Shown here one piece after another: positions 24,730 through 33,237 of a stretch of 38,546 nucleotides of DNA. Both the position numbers and the translations under genes were made by a program. Origin of the DNA: an uncultured Clostridia bacterium (GTDB taxonomy: Bacteria; Bacillota; Clostridia; Oscillospirales; Acutalibacteraceae); the NCBI GenBank assembly GCA_944380845.1, contig CALWIU010000041.1, positions 1 through 38,546 of the forward strand. The letters are read 5' to 3'. The notes beneath the pieces were generated by a model. It worked only from the letters and a program-made list of their open reading frames with translations, was not told the origin of the DNA and searched no databases. Position 1 is the stretch's first letter; the number at the start of each line of letters is the position of its first letter.

Positions 24730-26526
24730 ATGAATGCAAAAGAAACTCGCTCCGATGCTGAAAAATACCGGCAGGAGCGCAAAGAAAGAATGAAAAAAGA
24801 TGCCGCAAAAACCAAAAAAGGCACCGGCAAAGGCGCTACGATTTTCCGCAAGGTTATTGCCGTGGTGCTCTGTGTTGTTATTGCCGGCGGGGCGATCTGG
24901 TTTTTGGCAGATTTCTTCGGTTGGCCGCAAAAGCTGACGACCGTTGCGACAGTTACTGTTGATGGGGAAGAAGTAAAGGTCAGCCAGGCGAAATTTAATT
25001 TCTATTATTCCGCTGCGCTGAATGAGGCTGTTAACAGCTCTTATCAATCGTCGCAGTATGGACTGACCTCCGGTTTTGATTATACCAAGTCTCCGGAATC
25101 CCAGACAACGACGGATGATGAAGGCAATGAAATCACCTACGCTGAAAAGTTTAAGCAGGATGCGATCGAATCCATTGAGCAAACGCTTTACTATGCCGCT
25201 AAGGCAAAAGCGGAAAATCTGGAGCTGACAAGACATGAACTGACCCAGATCGAGCAGACGATGGATTCCCTGCGTGAGAATGCGGACAGTGCAAATTATT
25301 CCCTGAGCGCTTTCATTATTTTGAATTATGGCAAGGGGTTGAATGCCAACCTGTTTGAAGATTACCTGGAAGAGCAGATGATGGCTCATCGCTACACGGA
25401 GTATCTTCAGGAAAAATACGCCGCCGAGTATACGGATGAAGAGATTCAGGCGGAGTATGACAAGGATCCCAATGCTTATAACAATATTGATGTTCGTGTT
25501 TACGGCTTCTCGATCGGTGAACAAACCGACGATGAGGGCAACACCGTTGAGCCGGAGTACACCGAAGAGCAGCAGCGTGAAAGAGCGCAGGAAATGCTTT
25601 CGCGCATTACGGATGAAGATTCCTTCAAAACACTGTGCCTTGAATATTGCACGGAAGATGAAGTGGAAGATTTCAGTGATGACGATGCTTCTCTTGCGCG
25701 TGGCATGAGCTATGAAACGGTCAGCTCCAATATGGGCGAAGAATCCGCCGACTGGGCGTTTTCTTCTGATCGTCAGGCTGGTGATACGACAATCTGGGAA
25801 ACCGATTCCTATATTTATGTTGTTTATTTGGTAAAGCCTGCCTACCGCAGTGAGCAGAACTATGTGTCCGTGCGTCACCTTTTGGTGAAGTTCCCGGATG
25901 AAGAAACAACAACAGCAGAGGATATTGTGTCCGAACCTGTGACCAATGAGGACGGCGAGACGACCGTTCCGGAAGAAACCGAGCCTGAAACGCATATGCA
26001 TGACGGCATTGCCTATGAAGGCGCCAAGCACGATGATGCAACCGGCGACACCGTGTATAAGGAGACTCCGAAGAATAACGAGGATGCAAAGCGTATCGCG
26101 GAAGAATATTTGGCGAAGTTCAATGAGGGCGACAAGACAGAAGATGCGTTCGCCGAGCTTGCCGATCTTTACAGTGATGATACTTCTTCTACGACCGCAG
26201 GCGGCGGCGAAGGCGGCTTGATCGAAAATATGAAGCCCGGTCAATATGTGCAGCCCTTTGAGGATTGGGCATTTGATCCCGCCAGAAAACCCGGTGATGT
26301 CGGTATTGTGGAAACAGAATATGGATATCATGTGATGTATTTTGTCAGCGCGGAAGACGAACCGATTTGGAAAACTGATATTCGCAACGCATTGGCTTCT
26401 GAAAAGGTAACGGAAGAAACCGAAGCACAGGAGAAGGAATATGACGGTACTTTGACCGAAACTTCTTCGATGGAGCGTGCGTACCGCGCGTGTGTTGATT
26501 TCGCGGCCAGCAAACGCTATTCATAA
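24730..26526 (+). CDS. Membrane-anchored parvulin-type peptidyl-prolyl isomerase (PrsA/SurA-like)
   Basis: A 598-residue protein. A highly charged cytoplasmic start (1-40, many Lys/Arg/Glu) precedes one transmembrane helix (41-60). A SurA-N-like helical region (about 75-235) follows, then a degenerate rotamase-like segment (about 250-375). The PpiC domain begins at VRHLLVKF (about 381) and ends with EDWAFDPARKPGDVGIVETEYGYHVMYF. That domain is interrupted by an acidic, Thr/Glu-rich insert (about 391-450). It probably folds secreted proteins outside the membrane. Unlike PrsA it has no lipobox. ATG 24730 is preferred over an in-frame GTG at 24718 because AAAGGTGAG sits at the right distance from it. 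Confidence 0.88.
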   Translation: MNAKETRSDAEKYRQERKERMKKDAAKTKKGTGKGATIFRKVIAVVLCVVIAGGAIWFLADFFGWPQKLTTVATVTVDGEEVKVSQAKFNFYYSAALNEAVNSSYQSSQYGLTSGFDYTKSPESQTTTDDEGNEITYAEKFKQDAIESIEQTLYYAAKAKAENLELTRHELTQIEQTMDSLRENADSANYSLSAFIILNYGKGLNANLFEDYLEEQMMAHRYTEYLQEKYAAEYTDEEIQAEYDKDPNAYNNIDVRVYGFSIGEQTDDEGNTVEPEYTEEQQRERAQEMLSRITDEDSFKTLCLEYCTEDEVEDFSDDDASLARGMSYETVSSNMGEESADWAFSSDRQAGDTTIWETDSYIYVVYLVKPAYRSEQNYVSVRHLLVKFPDEETTTAEDIVSEPVTNEDGETTVPEETEPETHMHDGIAYEGAKHDDATGDTVYKETPKNNEDAKRIAEEYLAKFNEGDKTEDAFAELADLYSDDTSSTTAGGGEGGLIENMKPGQYVQPFEDWAFDPARKPGDVGIVETEYGYHVMYFVSAEDEPIWKTDIRNALASEKVTEETEAQEKEYDGTLTETSSMERAYRACVDFAASKRYS

Positions 26527-26547
26527 ATAGCAATAGAATACGAAAAT

Positions 26548-26582
26548 CCCGCGTTCCTCTGAAAAGAGAACGCGGGTTTTTT
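26548..26582 (+). terminator. Terminator of the foldase gene
   Basis: The 9-bp GC-rich stem (26548-26556 / 26568-26576) can extend inwards past a bulge, and is followed by six T residues (26577-26582). Confidence 0.88.
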
Positions 26583-26590
26583 ATATAACA

Positions 26591-26619
26591 AAAAAAGCTT
26601 GCGGCAGTTGCCGCAAGCT
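26591..26619 (-). terminator. Terminator of ackA
   Basis: Perfect 11-bp arms (26596-26606 / 26609-26619) are followed on the minus strand by a U run (A 26591-26596 on plus). It stands back-to-back with the foldase terminator, 19 bp after the ackA stop. Confidence 0.85.
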
Positions 26620-26638
26620 AAAAAAACAAAAGTGGGGA

Positions 26639-27859
26639 TCAAAGCGCCTCAACAATGGCTTTGGTATCTCTAGCAATCAAAAGCTCTTCATTGGTGGGGA
26701 TGACAAATACACGCACGGCGGAATCGGGCGTTGATATTTCGCCCTCTTTTCCCTTGCGGGTAACCTGGTTGACCTCTTCATCCAGCTTGATGCCAAGATA
26801 GGACATCTTCAGGCAGATGTCGCGGCGCATATCCTCTGTGTTTTCTCCGAGGCCGCCGGTGAAAACAATGGCGTCAACACCGTCCATCGCAGCGACATAA
26901 CCGCCGATGACTTTACGGATTTCATACCACTGCATATCGCGGGCGAGTTTGGCGCGCGGCTGAAGCGGATTGGTCGGGTCGGCTGCCACCGCTTTGACCT
27001 CACGGTCATCGCTCGAAACACCCGAGATGCCCAAAACGCCGGACTTTTTGTTCAAAATATCGCTCATTTCATCCGGCGAGACATTCAGTTTCTTTTCCAA
27101 ATACAAAATCGCGGAAGGGTCTACCGCACCGCAGCGGGTTCCCATGGCGAAACCATCCAAAGGCGTCAGCCCCATGGAAGTGTCGATGACTTTGCCATCC
27201 TTGATGGCGGTGATGGAAGCGCCGTTGCCAATGTGGCAGGTGATCATTTTGATGTCTTTCAGGTCCTTGCCCATCAGTTCCGCACAACGGGCGCTGACAA
27301 AACGGTGTGAGGTGCCATGGAAGCCATAGCGGCGTACATGGTATTTTTCATAGTATTCATAGGGAAGGGGGAACATATAGGCTTCCGGCGGCATGGTGCT
27401 GTGGAAGGCGTTGTCGAAAACAGCAACTTCAGGTACTTCCTTGCCGAAAACTTCCTGACAGGCGCGGATGCCCTGCAAATGCGCGCCATTGTGCAGCGGC
27501 GCAAGATCAATGATGGATTCAATGCCATCGGTAACAGACTCATCAATCAGAATGCTTTTATTGAACAGCGATCCTCCCTGCACGATGCGGTGACCGATTG
27601 CGGAGATCTCTTCGATGTCGTCAATAACTTTTGTTTCTCCTTTGGTCAGCGTGTCCGTGACAACATGAAACGCCTCTGTGTGGTTTTTCATCGGTACGGC
27701 ACGGTCGGGGAATTTCTGTCCGTTGGCGCTTCCGCCAATAAAACTGCCTGCAAGACCGATTTTTTCACAGTTGCCTTTGGCAAGGCAGGTCTCGTTATCC
27801 ATATCGATCAATTGATACTTCAGCGAAGAACTGCCGGCGTTGATAACCAGTACTTTCAT
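26639..27859 (-). CDS. ackA: Acetate kinase
   Basis: A 406-residue acetate kinase, which converts acetyl phosphate and ADP to acetate and ATP. Family signatures are MKVLVINAGSSSLKYQL at the start, AVFDNAFHSTMP, RYGFHGTSHRFV, CHIGNGASITAI, MGLTPLDGFAMGTRCG and VFTGGLGEN; all the expected catalytic residues (N7, R93-equivalent, R243-equivalent) appear to be in place. The length is normal. The usual partner pta is not adjacent. The gene is monocistronic between its terminator (26591-26619) and a promoter with a palindrome (27887-27939). It drives substrate-level ATP formation in fermentation. Confidence 0.98.
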   Translation of the reverse strand: MKVLVINAGSSSLKYQLIDMDNETCLAKGNCEKIGLAGSFIGGSANGQKFPDRAVPMKNHTEAFHVVTDTLTKGETKVIDDIEEISAIGHRIVQGGSLFNKSILIDESVTDGIESIIDLAPLHNGAHLQGIRACQEVFGKEVPEVAVFDNAFHSTMPPEAYMFPLPYEYYEKYHVRRYGFHGTSHRFVSARCAELMGKDLKDIKMITCHIGNGASITAIKDGKVIDTSMGLTPLDGFAMGTRCGAVDPSAILYLEKKLNVSPDEMSDILNKKSGVLGISGVSSDDREVKAVAADPTNPLQPRAKLARDMQWYEIRKVIGGYVAAMDGVDAIVFTGGLGENTEDMRRDICLKMSYLGIKLDEEVNQVTRKGKEGEISTPDSAVRVFVIPTNEELLIARDTKAIVEAL

Positions 27860-27886
27860 TCTTTTACCATCCTTTTGAAAAATAAC

Positions 27887-27939
27887 TTGAAAAAGGTTTC
27901 AACCTTTTATATTATATACATAGCGCTTTTTGTTTGCAA
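27887..27939. promoter_or_regulatory. Overlapping divergent ackA/tmcAL promoters with an 18-bp palindrome
   Basis: Minus strand (ackA): -35 TTGCAA (27934-27939), 17-bp spacer, -10 TATAAT (27911-27916). Plus strand (tmcAL): -35 TTGAAA (27887-27892), 17-bp spacer, -10 TATTAT (27910-27915). The two -10 boxes overlap almost completely. AAAAGGTT-TC-AACCTTTT (27891-27908), with perfect 8-bp arms, fills the spacer of the plus promoter and covers the ackA start site. It has the shape of an operator for a dimeric regulator. Confidence 0.7.
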
Positions 27940-27965
27940 GTATTTTTGAAGGGTTTTTGAATGAG

Positions 27966-29153
27966 TTGAGGACTTTTTTTACCGCAGCTGAATACAATCC
28001 GTTCCATAACGGACATCAATATCAAGTGCAGGCCATGCGTCAGGCAGGCGCGACCCATGTCGCTGCTGTTATGAGCGGAAGCTTTGTTCAGCGCGGAGAG
28101 CCGGCGCTTTTGGATCCGTATCTTCGTGCGCAGGCTGCGGTTCGTTCCGGTGTGGATCTTGTCCTCAGTCTTCCGCTTCCGTGGGCGGTTGCTCCTGCCG
28201 AACGGTTTGCCTTCGGTGCGGCATTCCTTGCGGTCAAAAGCGGCGCTGCCGATGGCTTTTCGTTTGGCTGTGAATGTGACGCTCCCTCCCTTTTGCTGCA
28301 AACGGCGCAATGGCTCGCAAATCAGGAAGACGAGTTGCGGCAGCAAAGTGCAAAAAGAACCAATTGTTCCTATCCTTCTCTGCTTTCTTCTGTATTGCCG
28401 CAGCCGTACGGAGCGGTTTTGCAGCAGCCGAATAATATTCTCGGCGTTGAGTATATCAAAAGTTTAAAGGCGTTGGGTTTTACCGGTGAGATTTTCCCTG
28501 TCAGAAGAACCTGTGAGCATGACGGATCCAGCCCATCCGGCGTCTTTGCCAGTGCTTCCTTTTTGCGCTCTCTGGTGCGGGAAGGAAAAGATTTTTCCGC
28601 TTATGTTCCGCCGGAATCGTTGGATGTTATTTCCCAGGCAATAGCAGAAGGGCGCGTTACCGGAACTCCGGAGAAGTGGGAAAGGCAGATCCTCTCCGTT
28701 CTGCGCCTGAAAGAGAAAGGGGATTTTTCCGCTTTGCCGTTTGTGGGAGGCGGTCTGGAAGACCGTCTGTATCGGGCGGTGCGTCAAGCCTGCAATTTGC
28801 AGCAGCTTTATGCGATTATGAAAAGCAAGCGTTTTACCCACGCCTCCGTCAGACGGCTGACGATTCATGCTGTATTGGGCGTCCCGGATGAATTCTGCCG
28901 CGCCGATCCGCCGTATCTTCGGGTGTTGGCGGTCGGCAAGGGGGGAAATGATATCCTGCGCAAAATGCGTGAGAGCGCAAAAGTCCCGGTGATTCAAAAG
29001 AGATCCGATGTCAGCCGGCTTGATTTCTTTGCCCAAAAGGTGTATGCTTTGGAGTGCAGAGCAGGGGATTTTTATAATTTGCTGACGGATCGCGTACGAC
29101 CCTGCGGAACCGAAATGACAGATCAAATTTTCCGGATCGGAGAAAAGGAATGA
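27966..29153 (+). CDS. tmcAL: tRNA(Met) cytidine acetate ligase
   Basis: TmcAL (YlbM) uses acetate and ATP to form N4-acetylcytidine at the wobble position of elongator tRNA(Met). The nucleotidyltransferase core is clear: AAEYNPFHNGH near the start, VMSGSFVQRGEPALLD, and GVDLVLSLPLPWAVAPAERFA. Residue alignment favours a start at TTG 27966, giving MRTFFTAAEYNPFHNGH, although no perfect SD precedes it (GAAGGG is 12 nt away). In-frame TTG codons occur up to 27930. Its length of about 395 fits the family. It overlaps the flavoprotein gene by 4 bp. It is divergent from ackA, whose product makes acetate, TmcAL's substrate. Confidence 0.9.
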   Translation: MRTFFTAAEYNPFHNGHQYQVQAMRQAGATHVAAVMSGSFVQRGEPALLDPYLRAQAAVRSGVDLVLSLPLPWAVAPAERFAFGAAFLAVKSGAADGFSFGCECDAPSLLLQTAQWLANQEDELRQQSAKRTNCSYPSLLSSVLPQPYGAVLQQPNNILGVEYIKSLKALGFTGEIFPVRRTCEHDGSSPSGVFASASFLRSLVREGKDFSAYVPPESLDVISQAIAEGRVTGTPEKWERQILSVLRLKEKGDFSALPFVGGGLEDRLYRAVRQACNLQQLYAIMKSKRFTHASVRRLTIHAVLGVPDEFCRADPPYLRVLAVGKGGNDILRKMRESAKVPVIQKRSDVSRLDFFAQKVYALECRAGDFYNLLTDRVRPCGTEMTDQIFRIGEKE

Positions 29154-30382
29154 GCAATATTCTTGTTGTCGGCGGCGGTGCCGCCGGAATGATGGCGGCA
29201 GGCATAGCCGCAAAGAATGGGCACCGCGTAGTGCTTTTGGAGCGGAATGACCGGTTGGGACGCAAGCTGATGATTACCGGCAAAGGCCGGTGTAATGTGA
29301 CCAACAATTGTAATCTTATAAATGAATTGATTGAAAATGTGCCGGTCAACGGTCGTTTTTTGTTTGGCGCGTTTTCCCGTTTTATGCCATCGGATACGAT
29401 GGATTTTTTTGAAGATGCCGGTGTCCCTTTGAAAATTGAACGAGGGGAACGGGTGTTTCCATGCAGTGATAAGGCTGTTGATATTGTGGATGCGCTGGTA
29501 GCCTTTTTGAAAAAGGAAAAAGTTCGGATCAAAAAGGGTAGAGCCGTGTCTCTGCGCTGTGAAAACGGGCGGGTCGCGTCCCTGTTATGTGAAGACGGGG
29601 AGCAGCTTATTTTTGACGATTATATTTTGGCAACCGGGGGCAAGTCGTATCCTGCGACGGGGTCAACCGGTGACGGCTTTGTTTTGGCTGCTCAGGCGGG
29701 GCATACCATTGTTCCGCCAAGACCCTCCCTGATCCCTTTGACTTTGGCAGGGGATCGGTATCGCCAGCTTCAGGGGCTGAGTCTGCGCAATGTGGCAATT
29801 CAAATTCTTGACAGGCAGACCGGCAGCTGTAAATATGAAGATTTTGGGGAAATGCTCTTCACACACTTTGGCGTGTCCGGGCCGATCATTCTCAGTGCAT
29901 CCGCGCATTTAAGGGATATTGCCGATGGAAAATATCAGTTATTGATCGATTTGAAGCCCGCTCTCAGCGAAGAAAAACTGGACGCGCGGTTGATTCGTGA
30001 AACAACGGAACAGCACAATAAAAGCATGTCGAATGTTATGGCTTCTCTTGTGCCCAAAGCGCTGATCCCTGTGATTTTGGAAAACGCTTCCGTCAACGGC
30101 GAAATCAAAGCCAATCAGCTGACTCGTCAGATGCGCGCCGAAATCGGTTTTGCCTTGAAACATCTCGCCTTTACGATTACCGGTACCCGGCCGATCGAAG
30201 AAGCCATTGTGACAAGCGGCGGCGTGAGCGTCCGCGAAATCGATCCGAAAACCATGCGCTCCAAACTTTGTTCAAATCTGTATTTTGCCGGCGAGCTGAT
30301 CGATGTCGATGCCTATACCGGCGGATTTAATTTGCAGATCGCCTTTTCAACCGGCTACTGTGCGGGCAGTAATGTACAGTAA
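29150..30382 (+). CDS. HI0933/BaiN family FAD-dependent oxidoreductase
   Basis: A 410-residue flavoprotein. The N-terminal FAD-binding Rossmann motif VVGGGAAGMMAAGIAAKNGH is followed by LGRKLMITGKGRCNVTN, a hallmark of this family, and ATGGKSYPATGSTGDGF. The C-terminal segment YFAGELIDVDAYTGGFNLQIAFSTG closes the flavin site. Members are often annotated as aminoacetone oxidase or YhiN, and BaiN acts in bile acid dehydroxylation; the physiological substrate here cannot be told from sequence. It sits between tmcAL (4-bp overlap) and cmk (24-bp gap) in a common clostridial housekeeping gene order. Confidence 0.93.
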   Translation: MSNILVVGGGAAGMMAAGIAAKNGHRVVLLERNDRLGRKLMITGKGRCNVTNNCNLINELIENVPVNGRFLFGAFSRFMPSDTMDFFEDAGVPLKIERGERVFPCSDKAVDIVDALVAFLKKEKVRIKKGRAVSLRCENGRVASLLCEDGEQLIFDDYILATGGKSYPATGSTGDGFVLAAQAGHTIVPPRPSLIPLTLAGDRYRQLQGLSLRNVAIQILDRQTGSCKYEDFGEMLFTHFGVSGPIILSASAHLRDIADGKYQLLIDLKPALSEEKLDARLIRETTEQHNKSMSNVMASLVPKALIPVILENASVNGEIKANQLTRQMRAEIGFALKHLAFTITGTRPIEEAIVTSGGVSVREIDPKTMRSKLCSNLYFAGELIDVDAYTGGFNLQIAFSTGYCAGSNVQ

Positions 30383-30406
30383 GCAAAAACAGGAAGGAGT
30401 TTTTTT

Positions 30407-31081
30407 ATGATTCATATTGCCATTGACGGTCCGTCCGGCGCAGGAAAAAGCACGATTGCCCGTCTTGTTGCCGCGCGGCTGGGATTTATGTATATTGATA
30501 CCGGAGCGCTGTACCGTTCTGTCGGCGTTGCTGCGCTGAAACGGGGATTTGATCCCGGTGATGAAAAGAAGGTCGAGCAGATGCTTCCGACCATTCGCGT
30601 CACCCTCGGTTTTGTTGACGGTATACAGCATGTGTATGTGAATGATGAGGATGTTTCGGTGCAGATCCGTTTGCCTGAGGCTTCCATGGCAGCTTCCGCC
30701 GTATCGGCTTTGCCTGCGGTTCGTCGCTTTTTGTTCGGACTTCAGCAGGATCTTGCCGCATCTCATAATTGTGTGATGGATGGCAGAGACATCGGCACGG
30801 TTGTTTTGCCTGACGCTGAGGTGAAAATTTTTCTGACCGCTTCGCCTGAGGTTCGCGCACAGCGCAGATATCGCGAACTGATCGAGAAGGGGAACGAGGT
30901 CAATTTTGATACGCTTCTGAAAGAAATCATTCAAAGAGATTATAATGATTCGCATCGAGCGGTCGCCCCTCTGAAAAAAGCGGATGATGCCGTTGAAATT
31001 GACAGCTCCGAAATGACCCTTGATGAAGTGACAGAACAAATTCTTGCCATTGTACACCAAAAGATCGGAGAGAAAGCATGA
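30407..31081 (+). CDS. cmk: Cytidylate kinase
   Basis: A 224-residue CMP/dCMP kinase. The P-loop IDGPSGAGKSTIARLVA starts at residue 4, GFMYIDTGALYRSV follows, and the CMP-binding CVMDGRDIGTVVLPDAEVKIFLTAS stretch is intact. It phosphorylates CMP and dCMP to the diphosphates. It overlaps the ispH-S1 gene by 4 bp (ATGA), so translation is probably coupled. Many Clostridia carry a plsC-like acyltransferase gene between cmk and ispH; it is absent here. SD GGAAGGAG. Confidence 0.97.
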   Translation: MIHIAIDGPSGAGKSTIARLVAARLGFMYIDTGALYRSVGVAALKRGFDPGDEKKVEQMLPTIRVTLGFVDGIQHVYVNDEDVSVQIRLPEASMAASAVSALPAVRRFLFGLQQDLAASHNCVMDGRDIGTVVLPDAEVKIFLTASPEVRAQRRYRELIEKGNEVNFDTLLKEIIQRDYNDSHRAVAPLKKADDAVEIDSSEMTLDEVTEQILAIVHQKIGEKA

Positions 31082-33177
31082 AACTAACCGTTGCCAAAAC
31101 CGCCGGCTTTTGCTTCGGGGTCGATCGAGCGGTCAAAATGGTGGAAGCGCTATTATCGCAGGGCAAAAAAGTCTGTACCATGGGGCCGCTGATTCATAAT
31201 CCGACCTTTATCGCCGATTTGCAGAAGCGAGGGGTCCTTATTGTGTCAGAACCGGAAGAAGTTCCGCCGGACAGTACGCTTGTTATCCGTACCCACGGCG
31301 TGGCAAAAGATGTCCGGGAAAAGATCGATGCGCTCGGCTGTGATGTCGTCGATGCGACCTGTCCTTTTGTCAGAAAAATTCAACAGATTGTCGATACGAA
31401 AACCGCTAACGGTGAAACCGCACTGATTGCCGGTGATCCGGCGCACCCGGAAGTGATTGGCATCAGAAGTTATTGCCACGGTTTGTCATATGTTTGTTTG
31501 AATTTTGAAGATTTTAGACAGGTGATTGATAACTTGCCCGCAATTTGCGAAAAAGACATCATTTTGGTTTCTCAGACAACCTTTAGTGTAAGTGAATATG
31601 AAAAATATATAAATTATGTTAAATTACACTGTACAAAGGTTGAAATTTTTGCTACAATATGTAATGCGACTTCTAACAGGCAATCTGAAGCTCGTGCTCT
31701 GTCGTTGGAAAATGACGCGATGATTATCGTCGGCGGTCGAAACAGTTCCAATACGCGTAAGTTGTATGAGGTGTGCCGTGCCAACTGTCCTTCGTATCTC
31801 GTGGAGAGTGCCGCGGAGCTTGAGCCGCAATGGTTTACCGGTTGTCGCAATGTAGGCATTACTGCCGGTGCATCCACGCCCGACAGTATCATTAAGGAGG
31901 TACGGATCACCATGTCCGAAAACACAGTTGGAGTTTCCGCTGAAAATTTAGAGAAAGAAGCGGAACAAACCGCCCCCGCCGCGGAAGAGACGGGCAAAAC
32001 CGCTGAAGAAATGGCGTTTGCCGATGCACTGGAAGAATCGCTGAAAAGCATGAACAGCGATCAGAAAGTTGTCGGTACTGTTATGAGCATTCAGCCCAAT
32101 GAAATCCAGGTCGATATCGGCCGCAAACAGACAGGGTATATTCCGATCGAGGAATACAGCTCTGACCCCAATGCGGATCCCACCAAAGAATTAAAAGTTG
32201 GCGATGAGATCCACGCGATCATTATGAAAACCAATGACGCCGAAGGCACCGTGATGCTGTCGAAGCGCCGCTACGACGCAAGCAAGTATTGGGATACGGT
32301 TGCTTCTGCTTATGAGACGAAAGAGATCTTGGAAGGCAAGGTCACTGAGATTTTGCAGAAGGGCGTTATTGTTCACTATAACGGCATCCGCGTTTTTATT
32401 CCCGCTTCTCAGTCTTCTGTGCCCAGAAGCGGCAATCTTGAAACCCTGAAAGATCAGGTTGTTTCTTTCCGTATTATTGATATCGACCAGCGCAGACGCC
32501 GTGCTGTCGGTTCGATCAAATCTGTTACTGACGAGCGCCGCGCCGCTTTGGCTGAGCAGTTTTGGGCAGACGCTTATGTTGGTAAAAAACTCACCGGTAC
32601 CGTCAAAAATCTTACGACCTTTGCCGCGTTTGTTGATCTCGGCGGTGCGGAAGGCATGATCCATCGTTCAGAGCTTTCCTGGAGACGAATCAAACATCCT
32701 TCCGATGTGGTCAATGTCGGCGATACCGTTGAAGTGACCATCAAAAGCCTGGATCCGGAAAAGAAAAAGGTTTCCCTGTCATATCGCAAGATCGAGGATA
32801 ACCCCTGGGAGATCCTGAAAAGAGATTATCCTGTTGGTTCCATCGTCGATGTTAAGATCGTCGGTTTGACCGACTTTGGCGCTTTTGCGCAGATTTTCCC
32901 CGGTATGGACGGTCTGATTCACATTTCTCAGATTGCTGACCGCCGCATTGCCAAGCCTTCCGATGTGCTTTCGATCGATGATATCGTTAAGGTAAAAATT
33001 ACCGGCATCGATTTTGATAAAAAACGCATCAGCCTTTCCATCCGTGCGCTTCTTGAGCCGCAGAAGGAAGAGACACAAGAGGCGAGCGCTCCTGTGGAAG
33101 AGGATTCCAAACCTGTGCCCATTGAGGAGTATGCCGCTGCTGCTGCCGATGAGGAAGTTGCTCAGGACGAGGAATAA
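31078..33177 (+). CDS. ispH: IspH–ribosomal protein S1 fusion
   Basis: A 699-residue fusion. Residues 1-278 are HMBPP reductase, the last enzyme of the MEP isoprenoid pathway, with its three Fe-S cysteines C12 (GFCFG), C95 (DATCP) and C195 (TICNATSNRQ). A linker rich in Glu and Ala (about 285-325) leads to four S1 RNA-binding repeats (about 329-398, 415-482, 500-570, 585-657) and an acidic tail. Such fusions are known in Clostridia; the S1 part is thought to serve as ribosomal protein S1 or a relative. A perfect internal SD before M279 (31894-31914) suggests that a separate S1 protein may also be made. A terminator directly follows the gene. Confidence 0.96.
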   Translation: MKLTVAKTAGFCFGVDRAVKMVEALLSQGKKVCTMGPLIHNPTFIADLQKRGVLIVSEPEEVPPDSTLVIRTHGVAKDVREKIDALGCDVVDATCPFVRKIQQIVDTKTANGETALIAGDPAHPEVIGIRSYCHGLSYVCLNFEDFRQVIDNLPAICEKDIILVSQTTFSVSEYEKYINYVKLHCTKVEIFATICNATSNRQSEARALSLENDAMIIVGGRNSSNTRKLYEVCRANCPSYLVESAAELEPQWFTGCRNVGITAGASTPDSIIKEVRITMSENTVGVSAENLEKEAEQTAPAAEETGKTAEEMAFADALEESLKSMNSDQKVVGTVMSIQPNEIQVDIGRKQTGYIPIEEYSSDPNADPTKELKVGDEIHAIIMKTNDAEGTVMLSKRRYDASKYWDTVASAYETKEILEGKVTEILQKGVIVHYNGIRVFIPASQSSVPRSGNLETLKDQVVSFRIIDIDQRRRRAVGSIKSVTDERRAALAEQFWADAYVGKKLTGTVKNLTTFAAFVDLGGAEGMIHRSELSWRRIKHPSDVVNVGDTVEVTIKSLDPEKKKVSLSYRKIEDNPWEILKRDYPVGSIVDVKIVGLTDFGAFAQIFPGMDGLIHISQIADRRIAKPSDVLSIDDIVKVKITGIDFDKKRISLSIRALLEPQKEETQEASAPVEEDSKPVPIEEYAAAAADEEVAQDEE
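31894..31914 (+). promoter_or_regulatory. Internal ribosome-binding site at the IspH/S1 junction
   Basis: AAGGAGG (31894-31900), the full anti-SD complement, precedes ATG 31912 (codon M279) by 11 nt, in frame and exactly at the domain boundary. Initiation here would yield a free 421-residue protein with all four S1 repeats. Whether it is used is inference. Confidence 0.6.
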
Positions 33178-33189
33178 TCCCGGTTATTT

Positions 33190-33227
33190 AGCAGGGTGGA
33201 GCTTTGTGCTTCATCCTGCTTTTTTTT
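33190..33227 (+). terminator. Terminator between ispH-S1 and GH27, abutting the GH27 SD
   Basis: The 13-bp stem (33190-33202 / 33208-33220, two G·U pairs) has a 5-nt loop and an 8-T tract (33220-33227). The GGAGG of the next gene starts at 33228, directly after the T tract. The next gene therefore depends on readthrough unless a promoter lies within the S1 coding end; none is obvious. Confidence 0.85.
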
Positions 33228-33237
33228 GGAGGTAAAT

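Noticed and set aside
24709-26331. 540-residue minus-strand open frame rich in Ile and Phe
   Set aside because: It is the antisense shadow of the parvulin gene. Its hydrophobicity comes from the complement of acidic codons.
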